From Pandoraea thiooxydans (GTDB lineage Bacteria > Pseudomonadota > Gammaproteobacteria > Burkholderiales > Burkholderiaceae), in assembly GCF_001931675.1 (NCBI RefSeq), contig NZ_CP014839.1, positions 1,302,001 to 1,366,000 of the forward strand: DNA of 64,000 nt, written 5' to 3'. Under the pieces are notes generated by a model. That model searched no databases. It worked only from the letters and a program-made list of their open reading frames with translations, and was not told the DNA's origin. Below are positions 1 through 7,588 of this stretch, one piece after another (the first letter of the stretch is position 1; every line of letters begins with the position of its first letter). The position numbers were made by a program, and so were the translations under genes.

Positions 1-788
1 ATGCAATGTGACAGGCGTGCCGGCGACAGGCGCACCTGCGCATACTTGAAGCCCTGGTCGACCTCGCCCAGCACGTCGCGCGAGGGCACGCGCAGATTGT
101 CGATCTCGATCACCGCATGGCCACCCGGCATCGCACCGTCGATGGTGTCGAGCACGCGCGCCACGCGAATGGCCGGGTGGGGCAGTTCCACCAGGAACAT
201 CGTCGCCGCCAGCGCTTCGCCGCTCGACGTTTTCGCCATCACGATGCCGACCCGGGCGCCAACCGCGCCGGTGATGAATGCCTTGCGGCCGTTGATGACC
301 CAATCGTCGCCGTCGCGCTGCGCCGTAGTCTGCAGCATCGAGGGATCGGAGCCGGCGCCGCCGTCGGCGGCCGGCTCGGTCATGAAAAATGCCGAGCGTG
401 CCTCGCCGGCCACCAGCGGGGCCAGGTAGCGCGCCTGCTGCTCGGCCGTGGCGACCTTGCCCAGCAACAGCATGTTGCCTTCGTCGGGCGCGGCCGTATT
501 GACCGCCACCGGCCCCAGCGGAGAGAGGCCGGAGCGCTTGAGCACCAGCGCCGTCTCGCGCTGGCTCAGATGGCTGCCGTCGGGCAGGATGTGCGGCGTC
601 ATCACGCCGGCCGCGCGCGCCAGCGTGCGCATCTCATGCACCATTTCTTCGCTGGGGCCGTGGCTGCCGTAGCGCGGATCGTGTTCGAACGGCGCGACGA
701 CGTCGCGCACGAACGCTTCGACGCGATCGGCAATCGCCTGTGCGCGCTCGGAAGCGCCGGTTCGGGGGGCCTGGTCGGGATGATTCAT
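1..788 (-). CDS. Acyl-CoA dehydrogenase, 3' end outside window
   Basis: Flavin-dependent oxidation of an acyl-CoA to the enoyl-CoA. About 262 N-terminal residues are visible; the C-terminal helical domain with the catalytic base lies beyond the window edge. The family signature is clear: FFMTEPAADGGAGSDPSM followed by WVINGRKAFITGA, the FAD/substrate-binding middle-domain motifs. The ATG at 786-788 fits the N-terminus of the long-chain-type (ACAD10/11-like) subgroup. The gene reads leftward, divergent from the Old Yellow Enzyme gene at 1033. Subfamily and substrate are inferred only. Confidence 0.85.
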   Translation of the reverse strand, partial: MNHPDQAPRTGASERAQAIADRVEAFVRDVVAPFEHDPRYGSHGPSEEMVHEMRTLARAAGVMTPHILPDGSHLSQRETALVLKRSGLSPLGPVAVNTAAPDEGNMLLLGKVATAEQQARYLAPLVAGEARSAFFMTEPAADGGAGSDPSMLQTTAQRDGDDWVINGRKAFITGAVGARVGIVMAKTSSGEALAATMFLVELPHPAIRVARVLDTIDGAMPGGHAVIEIDNLRVPSRDVLGEVDQGFKYAQVRLSPARLSHC

Positions 789-1032
789 GGCGTGAAGCTC
801 TCTCGGTCAGTATGGACGGGCAGGGCTTGCGCGTCTCGCAGGCTTCATCATAGCGACGAATCCCGCTCCTTACATGGGAGCCCGCACTTTTCTTGTCGGC
901 ATGGGCTTTGCCCCGACCCACACGCGGAAATGACCGTTGCCATAAAATGCCTGCACAGTGACCGACGCTATCGGCGGGCAAGCGCCGCCGGCCGGCCCAA
1001 CCCCATGCCAACGAACGAATCAGGAGTCTTGC

Positions 1033-2148
1033 GTGAGCCAACTTTTTCAGCCGCTAGCGATCGGCAAACTGCAACTCGATAACCGCATCGTTATCGCGCC
1101 CATGTGCCAGTACTCTGCCGAAGACGGCTCGGCGGGCGACTGGCACATGATCCATCTCGGCCATCTGGCGCTGTCCGGCGCCGGGCTCTTGATCACCGAG
1201 GCCACGGCGGTGTCGCCCGAGGGGCGCATCACCGCGAACGATCTTGGCCTGTATTCGGATGCCAACGAGGCAGCGCTGGCCCGCGTGCTCGGCGCTATCC
1301 GTGCGTACGCGCCGATCCCCATAGCCATGCAGATCTCGCATGCCGGGCGCAAGGCTTCGAGCCAGGCGCCCTGGGCGGGCGGGCTGCAGATTCGCCCGGG
1401 CGAGCCGGGCGGCTGGCAAACCGTCGCCCCATCGGCCGTGCCGCATGCCCAGAGCGAGGCGCCGCCCACCGCGCTCGACCGCGCCGGTCTGGACAAAGTG
1501 CGAGCGGATTTTGCCGCCACGGCCCGGCGCGCCGCGCGGCTCGGCATTGATGGCCTGGAGATCCATGCCGCGCACGGCTATTTACTGCACCAGTTCCTCT
1601 CGCCGCTGGCCAATCATCGCGACGACGAATATGGCGGCAGCCTGGAAAACCGCATGCGCTTCGTGCTCGAGGTGTTCGATGCGGTGCGTGCCGAATTTCC
1701 GGCCGACAGGCCCGTCTGGGCGCGCATCTCCGCTACCGACTGGGTGCCCGGCGGGTGGGACATCGACGGCACGGTGGCGCTCTCCCAAGCGCTCAAGGCG
1801 CGCGGCTGCGCGGCGATTCACGTGACCACCGGCGGCGTCTCGCCGGCCCAGGCGATCAAGCTCGGGCCGGGCTATCAAGTGCCTTACGCGCAGCGCGTAA
1901 AGGCCGAGGCCGGCTTGCCGACGCTTGCGGTCGGGCTCATTACCGAGCCTGAGCAAGCCGAATCGATTATCGCGAATCAGGAGGCCGACGCGGTGTCGCT
2001 GGCCCGCGCGATGCTCTACGATCCGCGCTGGCCGTGGCATGCCGCCGCCAGGCTCGGCGCCCAGGTGAATGCGCCAAAGCAATACTGGCGTTCGCAGCCG
2101 CGTGAGTTCAAGGATTTGTTCAAGGGCGCCAGCTTCGGCCAGCGGTAG
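1033..2148 (+). CDS. NADH:flavin oxidoreductase, Old Yellow Enzyme (YqjM-like)
   Basis: FMN-dependent ene-reductase, 371 residues, usual length for the YqjM/NamA class. Reduces activated C=C bonds with NAD(P)H. The N-terminal IVIAPMCQYSA carries the class-typical FMN-tuning Cys (about residue 25), HAGRKAS follows, and the substrate-binding His pair is in IHAAHGYLLHQF, then DEYGGSLENR. I chose the GTG at 1033 because AGGAG at 1022-1026 lies six bases upstream; an in-frame ATG at 958 would add 25 residues that do not look like protein. A paralogue of the same length lies at 33095-34210 and ends in the same GASFGQR tail. Confidence 0.92.
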   Translation: MSQLFQPLAIGKLQLDNRIVIAPMCQYSAEDGSAGDWHMIHLGHLALSGAGLLITEATAVSPEGRITANDLGLYSDANEAALARVLGAIRAYAPIPIAMQISHAGRKASSQAPWAGGLQIRPGEPGGWQTVAPSAVPHAQSEAPPTALDRAGLDKVRADFAATARRAARLGIDGLEIHAAHGYLLHQFLSPLANHRDDEYGGSLENRMRFVLEVFDAVRAEFPADRPVWARISATDWVPGGWDIDGTVALSQALKARGCAAIHVTTGGVSPAQAIKLGPGYQVPYAQRVKAEAGLPTLAVGLITEPEQAESIIANQEADAVSLARAMLYDPRWPWHAAARLGAQVNAPKQYWRSQPREFKDLFKGASFGQR

Positions 2149-2194
2149 ATAAGCGACGCCCGCCATGCAACGGCATGGCGCGGGCATCAAAATG

Positions 2195-2230
2195 AGCGCC
2201 CCGGCCGGATTCGCATCGGGCCGGGGCGCT
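2195..2230. terminator. Bidirectional terminator between convergent genes
   Basis: Two 12-base arms (2195-2206 and 2219-2230) form a perfect GC-rich stem with a 12-base loop. It lies between the Old Yellow Enzyme stop (2148) and the thiolase stop (2245). T-tracts are short (gttt on +, tttt on -). Confidence 0.6.
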
Positions 2231-2244
2231 GTTTCGAGGTGCCG

Positions 2245-3429
2245 CTAGATCATCTCCAGCGCCAGCGCGATGCCCTGGCCGCCACCGATGCATAGCGTGA
2301 CCACGCCGCGCTTGAGTCCGTCGCGCAGCATCGAATGCAGCAGGCGTGTCGTGAGCACGGCGCCGGTCGCGCCGATCGGATGGCCGTGCGCGATCGCGCC
2401 GCCTTCGACGTTGACGATATCGACGGCCAGCCCGAGTTCGCGCGTGCAGGCGATTGCAATGGCGGCAAATGCCTCATTGATCTCGACCCGGTCGACCGTC
2501 GCCAGCGGCCAGTTGGCTCGCTCCAGAGCCTGACGCACGGCCGGCACCGGACCGAGTCCGAACATACCCGGCGCGACCGCCGCGACCCCGTAGCTGACCA
2601 GGCGCGCCAGCGGCATCAGGCTGTGCTGCTCGGCCCAATGGCGCTCGGCCACGATCATCGCGGCGGCAGCGGTATTGAGTCCGGGCGCATTGCCGGCGGT
2701 AATCGTGCCGTCCTTGCGAAACGCCGGCTTGAGCTTGGCCAGCGACTCGGCCGTGGTGTCGGGCCGGTTGTGCTCGTCCTTGACGAACTGCTCCGCGCCT
2801 TTGCGCCCCCGGATTTCAACCGGCACGATTTCCTCGCCGAACTTGCCCGCCGCCTGCGCCGCGGAAAACGCCTGCTGCGAGCGCAGCGCCCAGGCATCCT
2901 GTTGTTCGCGCGTGATGTTGAACTGGCTCACCAGATCTTCCGTATGCCAGCCGGAGTGCTGGCCACTGAATGCGTCGTTCAGGCCGTCGTGCAGCATGCT
3001 GTCGATCACCGCGCCGTCGCCCATGCGCAGACCCCAGCGACCCTGCGGCAGAAGGTAAGGGGCCAGATCCATGTTCTCCATGCCGCCGGCGATTGCGCAC
3101 TGAAGATGGCCGCTGGTGATTTCCAGTGCGGCGCTGACGATCGCTTGCGCACCGGATCCGCATACGCGGTTGACCGTCATCGCCGGCACTTCGATCGGCA
3201 GGCCGCCGGCGATGGCGGCCTGGCGAGCCGGATTCATTTTGGCGCCGGCCTGGATGACCTGGCCGAAAACCAGGCTCTGGACCTGTGCCGGGTCGAGCTC
3301 GGCACGCTTGAGCGTCTCGCGCACCACTGCGGCGCCGAGGTCGGTGGCAGGCACGCTCTTGAGCGTGCCGTTATAAGTGCCGATAGCGGTGCGCAGCGGG
3401 GCGCACAGAACGATTTCCGGCAAGGACAT
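2245..3429 (-). CDS. Acetyl-CoA acetyltransferase (biosynthetic-type thiolase)
   Basis: Thiolase of 394 residues that condenses or cleaves acyl-CoA and acetyl-CoA; relatives serve acetoacetyl-CoA formation in polyhydroxyalkanoate synthesis or beta-oxidation. All catalytic motifs are present: the nucleophile Cys in NRVCGSGAQAIVSA, the His in GHPIGATGAVL and the second Cys in LCIGGGQGIALALE. The ATG at 3427-3429 is preceded by an AGGAG ribosome-binding site; a longer in-frame reading to 3708 overlaps the next gene and looks non-coding. PhaA/BktB/AtoB subtype cannot be fixed from sequence alone. Confidence 0.92.
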   Translation of the reverse strand: MSLPEIVLCAPLRTAIGTYNGTLKSVPATDLGAAVVRETLKRAELDPAQVQSLVFGQVIQAGAKMNPARQAAIAGGLPIEVPAMTVNRVCGSGAQAIVSAALEITSGHLQCAIAGGMENMDLAPYLLPQGRWGLRMGDGAVIDSMLHDGLNDAFSGQHSGWHTEDLVSQFNITREQQDAWALRSQQAFSAAQAAGKFGEEIVPVEIRGRKGAEQFVKDEHNRPDTTAESLAKLKPAFRKDGTITAGNAPGLNTAAAAMIVAERHWAEQHSLMPLARLVSYGVAAVAPGMFGLGPVPAVRQALERANWPLATVDRVEINEAFAAIAIACTRELGLAVDIVNVEGGAIAHGHPIGATGAVLTTRLLHSMLRDGLKRGVVTLCIGGGQGIALALEMI

Positions 3430-3473
3430 TATGAAGCTCCTGTAACAATGGATGGAAGGTGGAACAACGCGGC

Positions 3474-4085
3474 TTACCAGTCCGACTCTTCGTCGCTGCG
3501 CCAGGCCTTGCGCAGCTTGTCCCGCTGTTCCTTGGTCAACACCGCTTCGATTTGCCGATGCGCGGCGATCGATGCGTCGTACATTTGCTGCCGGAGCTGG
3601 GCAAAGTCTTTCTCGGCCTTCTCGATGGCGGCGTTGTCGCGCTGCGGCGCCTCGTAGAGGTCGCGCAGCTTGGCCTGCTGATCCATGATCTGACCCATCA
3701 GCGCCCAATGCGCACGCCGCGTGTCGTCGTGTATGCGATTGATTTTGGCGAGCTGTTCCTGCGTCAGGCCCAGCTCGCTACCCCAGCCATAGCCGCCATA
3801 GCGGCCATAACCGCCCATCATGCCCGGGCCCATGCCGCCGTAGCCGCCATAGCCGCCCATCATGCCCGGGCCCATGCCGCGGTAGCCGCCATAGCCGCCG
3901 TAACCCCCCATCATGCCCGGCCCCATGCCGCCGCCGCAGGGCCCGTAGCCCGGTCCGTAGCCGCTTGTCGCGGCGGCGCCGTCCGCGGCGGGCGCGGCAT
4001 GCCCCAGCTGCGAGGCGCCGAACAGCGCCACGGCAAACGCGCAGGCGATGAGTAGATTGGAACGTTTGACCTCGGAGATTCTCAT
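3474..4085 (-). CDS. Spy/CpxP-like periplasmic LTxxQ protein with Gly/Met/Tyr repeats
   Basis: Secreted protein of 203 residues: a signal sequence to about residue 30 (ends GHAAPA), a repeat region at about 43-100 built from GMGPGMMGGYGGYGG units, then a helical domain with the two family LTxxQ motifs (LTQEQ 107-111 and LTKEQ 183-187). Spy, CpxP and ZraP relatives are periplasmic ATP-independent chaperones or metal-stress proteins; the Met-rich repeat makes copper or another soft metal a possible ligand (inference). Start ATG 4083-4085 has an AAGGAA site. It has its own FNR-type promoter at 4207-4247 and a paralogue upstream at 4298. Confidence 0.85.
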   Translation of the reverse strand: MRISEVKRSNLLIACAFAVALFGASQLGHAAPAADGAAATSGYGPGYGPCGGGMGPGMMGGYGGYGGYRGMGPGMMGGYGGYGGMGPGMMGGYGRYGGYGWGSELGLTQEQLAKINRIHDDTRRAHWALMGQIMDQQAKLRDLYEAPQRDNAAIEKAEKDFAQLRQQMYDASIAAHRQIEAVLTKEQRDKLRKAWRSDEESDW

Positions 4086-4206
4086 GATCGTTTCCTTCTC
4101 GTAATGACAACAATCTGCCCGACCGGGCATGTGCGGCCCCTTGATCGCACGGCGCGATCCGTTGCCCGAGAAAGCCAATCGTCAGGGCGACGGCAGGTAC
4201 CTTCCA

Positions 4207-4247
4207 AGTCTAGGAAAGCCGGGCCGGGCGGCGTTGATATAAGTCAA
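4207..4247 (-). promoter_or_regulatory. FNR/ANR-type promoter of the Spy-like gene
   Basis: TTGATATAAGTCAA at 4234-4247 matches the FNR-family consensus TTGAY-N4-RTCAA. On the minus strand TAGACT (4207-4212) is a fair -10 hexamer whose centre is exactly 31 bp from the box centre, the class II activator geometry (box near -41.5). The predicted start is about 4200, leaving a leader of roughly 115 bases. Confidence 0.65.
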
Positions 4248-4297
4248 GGATGCTGGCCTGCGATGCCGGCAGCCGGGCGGATGCCGACCGGGCCGGG

Positions 4298-4828
4298 CTA
4301 CCAGATCTGCTGGTCGTCGCGCAGCAAGCTCTGGTTGAGTTGTTCGCGTTGCCGTGGCGTGAGGATGGCTGCGATACGACGGTGTTCCGTTTTCGAGACG
4401 TCGACTACCTGCCGCCGGAGCTGGTGTATGGTTTGCACGGTGGCGTGGATGGCGGGTCGGTCAGGCGTTGGCGCTTGGTAGAGCTCGCGCAGAATGGCGT
4501 GCTGGCCTCTGATGGCGTCCATCAGCGACCAGCGTTGTCGGCGTGCCCGATTGCGAATATGGTCAATGGCGGCGCGTTGCGCGGTGCTCAGGCCCAGTTC
4601 ATCGCCCCACCGGTCGACGAGTGTCTGCGTGCCGGGCGACTGGCTTGCTGTGACGGCGCCGCGCGGCCGGCCGGCTGCCGCCCCGCTGGACGAGGTACCA
4701 CTGGCTGTTTGCGCGAGCGCCGGAGCGGCAACGAGGAGCATGGCGACGAGCGCGCGGCTCGTGCGCCATGCGAGGGAGTGCGTTATCGCTAACTTCGGAT
4801 ATCGAAACGTTCGGGCGCCCATCGGCAT
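4298..4828 (-). CDS. Second Spy/CpxP-like periplasmic protein
   Basis: 176 residues with a signal sequence ending near residue 40 (VAAPALAQ), a low-complexity Ser/Gly/Ala linker, then a helical domain aligned with the 3474-4085 product: WGDELGLSTAQ here against WGSELGLTQEQ there, and ELYQAP against DLYEAP. LTxxQ positions are LSTAQ (80-84) and LTPRQ (156-160). It lacks the Gly/Met repeats. The start is uncertain (ATG at 4828 or 4822; weak ribosome-binding site). It begins 27 bases after the 46-residue gene and is probably co-transcribed from the promoter at 5145-5185. Confidence 0.75.
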   Translation of the reverse strand: MPMGARTFRYPKLAITHSLAWRTSRALVAMLLVAAPALAQTASGTSSSGAAAGRPRGAVTASQSPGTQTLVDRWGDELGLSTAQRAAIDHIRNRARRQRWSLMDAIRGQHAILRELYQAPTPDRPAIHATVQTIHQLRRQVVDVSKTEHRRIAAILTPRQREQLNQSLLRDDQQIW

Positions 4829-4855
4829 CGAAAAGGCGCCCCGGATAAATGCAGA

Positions 4856-4996
4856 TCAGCGCGCGCGTACCGCTCGCTGTACTTTTTGTGCCGCGAGCGC
4901 GACACCGTAGCTGACCGCGAGAGCCGCCATCAGCCACAAGCCGCCGAACAGCATACCGCCGCCGAATAGCCAATCAGGGTTGTATAAGGCATGCAT
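4856..4996 (-). CDS. Small membrane protein, 46 residues
   Basis: ATG at 4994-4996 follows GGAG at 5005-5008 with an eight-base spacer. The product starts MHALYNPDWLFGGGMLFGGL, has one membrane segment (about residues 9-35) and a basic tail (QKVQRAVRAR), so it is probably inner-membrane with the tail in the cytoplasm. I do not recognise a family. It leads a likely two-gene unit with the Spy-like gene at 4298. A terminator-like hairpin lies directly upstream of its ribosome-binding site. Confidence 0.65.
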   Translation of the reverse strand: MHALYNPDWLFGGGMLFGGLWLMAALAVSYGVALAAQKVQRAVRAR

Positions 4997-5013
4997 CGCA
5001 TTGTCTCCAGAAT

Positions 5014-5053
5014 AAAAAAACCGTCCGGCACGCTGGGCTGAGCCGCCGGACGG
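5014..5053 (-). terminator. Intrinsic terminator in the leader of the 46-residue gene (possible attenuator)
   Basis: On the minus strand CCGTCCGGC (5053-5045) and GCCGGACGG (5029-5021) form a nine-pair stem followed by seven T (5020-5014). Only five bases separate the T-run from the GGAG of the gene at 4996, so no promoter fits between them, and transcripts from 5139 must pass through it. It is either an attenuator or the end of read-through from the phosphoesterase gene. Confidence 0.6.
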
Positions 5054-5144
5054 CTGCAAATCCCGGCAGGCATCCCCTCCCGACCGGGCGACGGAGACTG
5101 AACTTGCGCGGTGTTCCACACAAGACCTCAGTGTCATGGATGCA

Positions 5145-5185
5145 AGTTTAAAGAGAGCCGCCAGATGGAGCTTGACGTAGGTCAA
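5145..5185 (-). promoter_or_regulatory. FNR/ANR-type promoter of the small membrane protein/Spy unit
   Basis: TTGACGTAGGTCAA (5172-5185) fits TTGAY-N4-RTCAA and extends to a 16-base inverted repeat cttgac-N4-gtcaag. On the minus strand TAAACT (5145-5150) is a good -10 with its centre 31 bp from the box centre, the same spacing as at 4207-4247. The predicted start near 5139 gives a leader of about 140 bases that contains the hairpin at 5014-5053. Confidence 0.65.
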
Positions 5186-5263
5186 GAAAGCCGCTTGGCA
5201 GCGGCATGATTCAAGGCTCGCGCCCGCGGCGGGGAGCCGCGGACGGGGCTGCGCAGGCTCGGC

Positions 5264-6817
5264 TTAGGAGAACGAAGGCGCGCGCGGTTTCTGCGTAAAG
5301 TCGAAACCATCGAGCAGGTTGTACGCGTTGGCATCGCGTTCCTGCATTGGCGCCAGGCCGAAGCGCGCCTCGATCAGGGCGAGCACCGACACGGTATCGG
5401 ACACGCGATGGTCGACGTAGCCGCGCCGCGCCCACGGGCTGACCAGCAGCGCCGGGATGCGCGTGCCGCAGCCGTAGGCGTCGGGGTGCGGCGGCTTGAC
5501 GTGATCCCAGAAGCCGCCGCCTTCGTCATAGGTGATGACCACCGCCGTCTTGTTCCATAGCGGGCTCGCCCCCAGCGCGGCGAGCAGGCTCGAGACCCAC
5601 TGCTCACCCCAGCGCGGCGCCGAATCGGCGGGATGTTCGTCATGCGCGCCGGTGGCCTTGATGAACGACACGTGGGGCAAATGCCCGGCTCTGACATCCT
5701 CGAAAAAATCGTTGCTGTCGCGCATATGGCCGCCCTTGACGTTGGCGAACCAGCTCGGGTAGTACTGGAACGGATTGTGATGCGGCACGTATATGCCGAT
5801 GTTGTCGACCACGGCCGAGCCGTCGCCGGCGCCGAACGCGGTCTTCATCGCCCATGGCTTGACCGCATTCCAGTTTTCGTTGTACCAGGCCCAGGAGCGG
5901 CCCGCGGCATTGAGCCGGTCGCCGATGTTCGGATAGGACTGCTCATCGGGCGGCGGCGCGATCTTGAGATTGCCGAACGATGCCTCGGTCGGTCCGTTGA
6001 GCGGGGGCAGGTCGTTGATCAGCACGCCCTGCGCATCGTACGGCTTGTCATACACCGGCGGCGTGAGGCTGCCCGTGAGCTTGTGCGGCGCGGCGTGCCA
6101 GACCGCCGAGCGCGCGGCCGCCAGATACAGCGCGTTGCCCGTCGAGCCGCCCGACATGGCCTGGAAGAAGTGATCGAACAGGACGTATTCGTCGGCCAGC
6201 CGGTGGTACAGCGGCAGGTCTTCACGCGTGTAAAAACCCAGCACTGCGCCCGACGGGGCCGACTCGGCCATCATCATTTCGAGCGGGTCCGTCAGCTTGG
6301 CGGCCGGGCCGTGCGGTTTTTTCGCCAGGGCGAGTGCGACGAAACGATCCATCGCGCCGTTGTCGATCTGCGCCTGCATACGGAAGAAATGGTGCTGCGG
6401 GTCCCAGTGCACATTGTGGCTCGCAGGGATGTACGGCGCGAGATGAAATGGCTGGTTCTCGAGCAAGGCACTCTGGAATCCGGGAATGTCGTCGGGTACC
6501 GGCAAATAGGCGTAAGGCACTCCCGCCGGGTTTTTCTGCAGACCGGTAAAACGCGGGTCGACCTTGCCTTCCTTGTCGAGCAGGTTGTTGACAAACGCGC
6601 CGGACGGCGACTGATAGGCGCCGAAATAGTGATCGAAGCTGCGGTTTTCCTGATAGATCACCACGATGTGCTCGATCTTCTCGCGCAGACCCTTGAGGTC
6701 GGCCGGCGCGGGCGCCGCGTGTGCCAGAGTGGCGAGATTGGTGCCGGCGAATGCGGCGCCGCCGGCGGCCGCCATCCCTTTGAGAAAGTCCCTGCGGCTG
6801 GGCCAAATGATCGTCAT
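5264..6817 (-). CDS. Tat-exported phosphoesterase (acid phosphatase/phospholipase C family)
   Basis: 517 residues of the AcpA/phospholipase C phosphoesterase family, hydrolysing phosphate esters or phospholipids in the periplasm or outside the cell. The N-terminus has a twin-arginine signal, SRRDFLKGM, then a hydrophobic stretch and AHAAPA cleavage region. The metal/active-site signature HIVVIYQENRSFDHYFGAY is near residue 50, and ITYDEGGGFWDHVKPP lies in the C-terminal third. ATG 6815-6817 follows CAGGAG. Usual length for the family; substrate not decidable. Confidence 0.88.
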   Translation of the reverse strand: MTIIWPSRRDFLKGMAAAGGAAFAGTNLATLAHAAPAPADLKGLREKIEHIVVIYQENRSFDHYFGAYQSPSGAFVNNLLDKEGKVDPRFTGLQKNPAGVPYAYLPVPDDIPGFQSALLENQPFHLAPYIPASHNVHWDPQHHFFRMQAQIDNGAMDRFVALALAKKPHGPAAKLTDPLEMMMAESAPSGAVLGFYTREDLPLYHRLADEYVLFDHFFQAMSGGSTGNALYLAAARSAVWHAAPHKLTGSLTPPVYDKPYDAQGVLINDLPPLNGPTEASFGNLKIAPPPDEQSYPNIGDRLNAAGRSWAWYNENWNAVKPWAMKTAFGAGDGSAVVDNIGIYVPHHNPFQYYPSWFANVKGGHMRDSNDFFEDVRAGHLPHVSFIKATGAHDEHPADSAPRWGEQWVSSLLAALGASPLWNKTAVVITYDEGGGFWDHVKPPHPDAYGCGTRIPALLVSPWARRGYVDHRVSDTVSVLALIEARFGLAPMQERDANAYNLLDGFDFTQKPRAPSFS

Positions 6818-6972
6818 GTGCTGCTCCTGCGAGTCGATGAGTGAAGTGACGAGCCTCGGCCGGTCGCGCCGAGGGCGGTAGCATCGCAAAGTAGCATTGC
6901 CATATGACGGACATTTGATGGCCGAAACAGTTTAACCGGGCTGCGGTTGCGATCCAGACCGCACATAGGACG

Positions 6973-7004
6973 TTGCCGAATACCAATTTTGAGTGTATAT
7001 ACAC
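6973..7004 (+). promoter_or_regulatory. marR promoter with overlapping palindromic operator
   Basis: TTGCCG (6973-6978), a 17-base spacer and TATATA (6996-7001) make a good sigma-70 promoter. The -10 lies inside the perfect palindrome GTGTATATACAC (6993-7004), which recurs exactly at 7566-7577, so this is likely the operator for autorepression. Transcription would start at about 7008, next to the ATG at 7009. Confidence 0.6.
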
Positions 7005-7008
7005 ATTT

Positions 7009-7521
7009 ATGAGTTTATCTCCAAAAAATCAGGCTTCCCCGTTCGCCGCATGCGTGGAGTGCAAGTGCTCGGCGCTGCGCCGTGCCAGCCGCGCGGTCAC
7101 GCAGCACTACGAGATTTCGTTTCGCGGCACCGGCCTGCGCGCGACCCAATTCACCGTGCTGGCGGCGCTGGCGCAAACCGGGCCGCTGCCGTTGAGCGCA
7201 TTGGCGGCGATGCTCGGGCTGGAGCGTACCTCGTTGACACGCAACCTCCGTCCGCTCGAGAAGAAGGGTTTCGTCGCCTCCGCGGCGAATGACGACCATC
7301 GCGTGCGCCTGATCGAAATTACTCCGGCCGGCGAGCGCACCGCGCTAGCCGCGTTGAGCGCGTGGCAGCGGGCTCAGGCAACCGTTGACGGTGTGGTGGA
7401 GGCGACCCTCGGGCAGGGGGTGCTCGACAAGATGTTGCATGGTGGCGGGCACAGCGGTACGGGCGATAAGGGCGATAAGGGCGATAAGGGCGATAAGGGC
7501 GGAAAGCGAGGGGCGGCATAG
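7009..7521 (+). CDS. MarR-family transcriptional regulator with GDK-repeat tail
   Basis: 170-residue winged-helix regulator. The HTH is in LSALAAMLGLERTSLTRNLRPLEKKGF and the wing in NDDHRVRLIEIT. N-terminal CVECKC is unusual for MarR and could sense metal or redox state (inference). The C-terminus ends in four GDK repeats from a 9-bp DNA repeat. There is no ribosome-binding site before the ATG and the predicted transcript start is adjacent, so translation may be leaderless. It lies directly upstream of the membrane protein gene at 7589, which carries the same operator. Confidence 0.85.
   Translation: MSLSPKNQASPFAACVECKCSALRRASRAVTQHYEISFRGTGLRATQFTVLAALAQTGPLPLSALAAMLGLERTSLTRNLRPLEKKGFVASAANDDHRVRLIEITPAGERTALAALSAWQRAQATVDGVVEATLGQGVLDKMLHGGGHSGTGDKGDKGDKGDKGGKRGAA
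7462..7497 (+). repeat. Four tandem 9-bp repeats (ggcgataag)
   Basis: Four exact copies, in frame, encode (GDK)4 at the end of the MarR protein. Copy-number change by slippage would keep the frame. Confidence 0.9.
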
Positions 7522-7565
7522 TCTGGGCGTGTGAGTGTCTGTCGCCCTTTTTTTTGATCAAAAAG

Positions 7566-7577
7566 GTGTATATACAC
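7566..7577 (+). promoter_or_regulatory. Second copy of the 12-bp operator GTGTATATACAC
   Basis: Identical to 6993-7004. It abuts the GGAGG ribosome-binding site (7578-7582) of the gene at 7589, so repressor bound here would sit between transcription and translation signals of the membrane protein gene. A 14-bp AT-rich palindrome, TTTTTGATCAAAAA, lies just before it at 7551-7564. Confidence 0.65.
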
Positions 7578-7588
7578 GGAGGTGGTTT

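Noticed and set aside
7551-7564. TTTTTGATCAAAAA as an FNR box or terminator
   Set aside because: No four-base spacer for FNR, and an AT-only stem of this length is too weak for a terminator.
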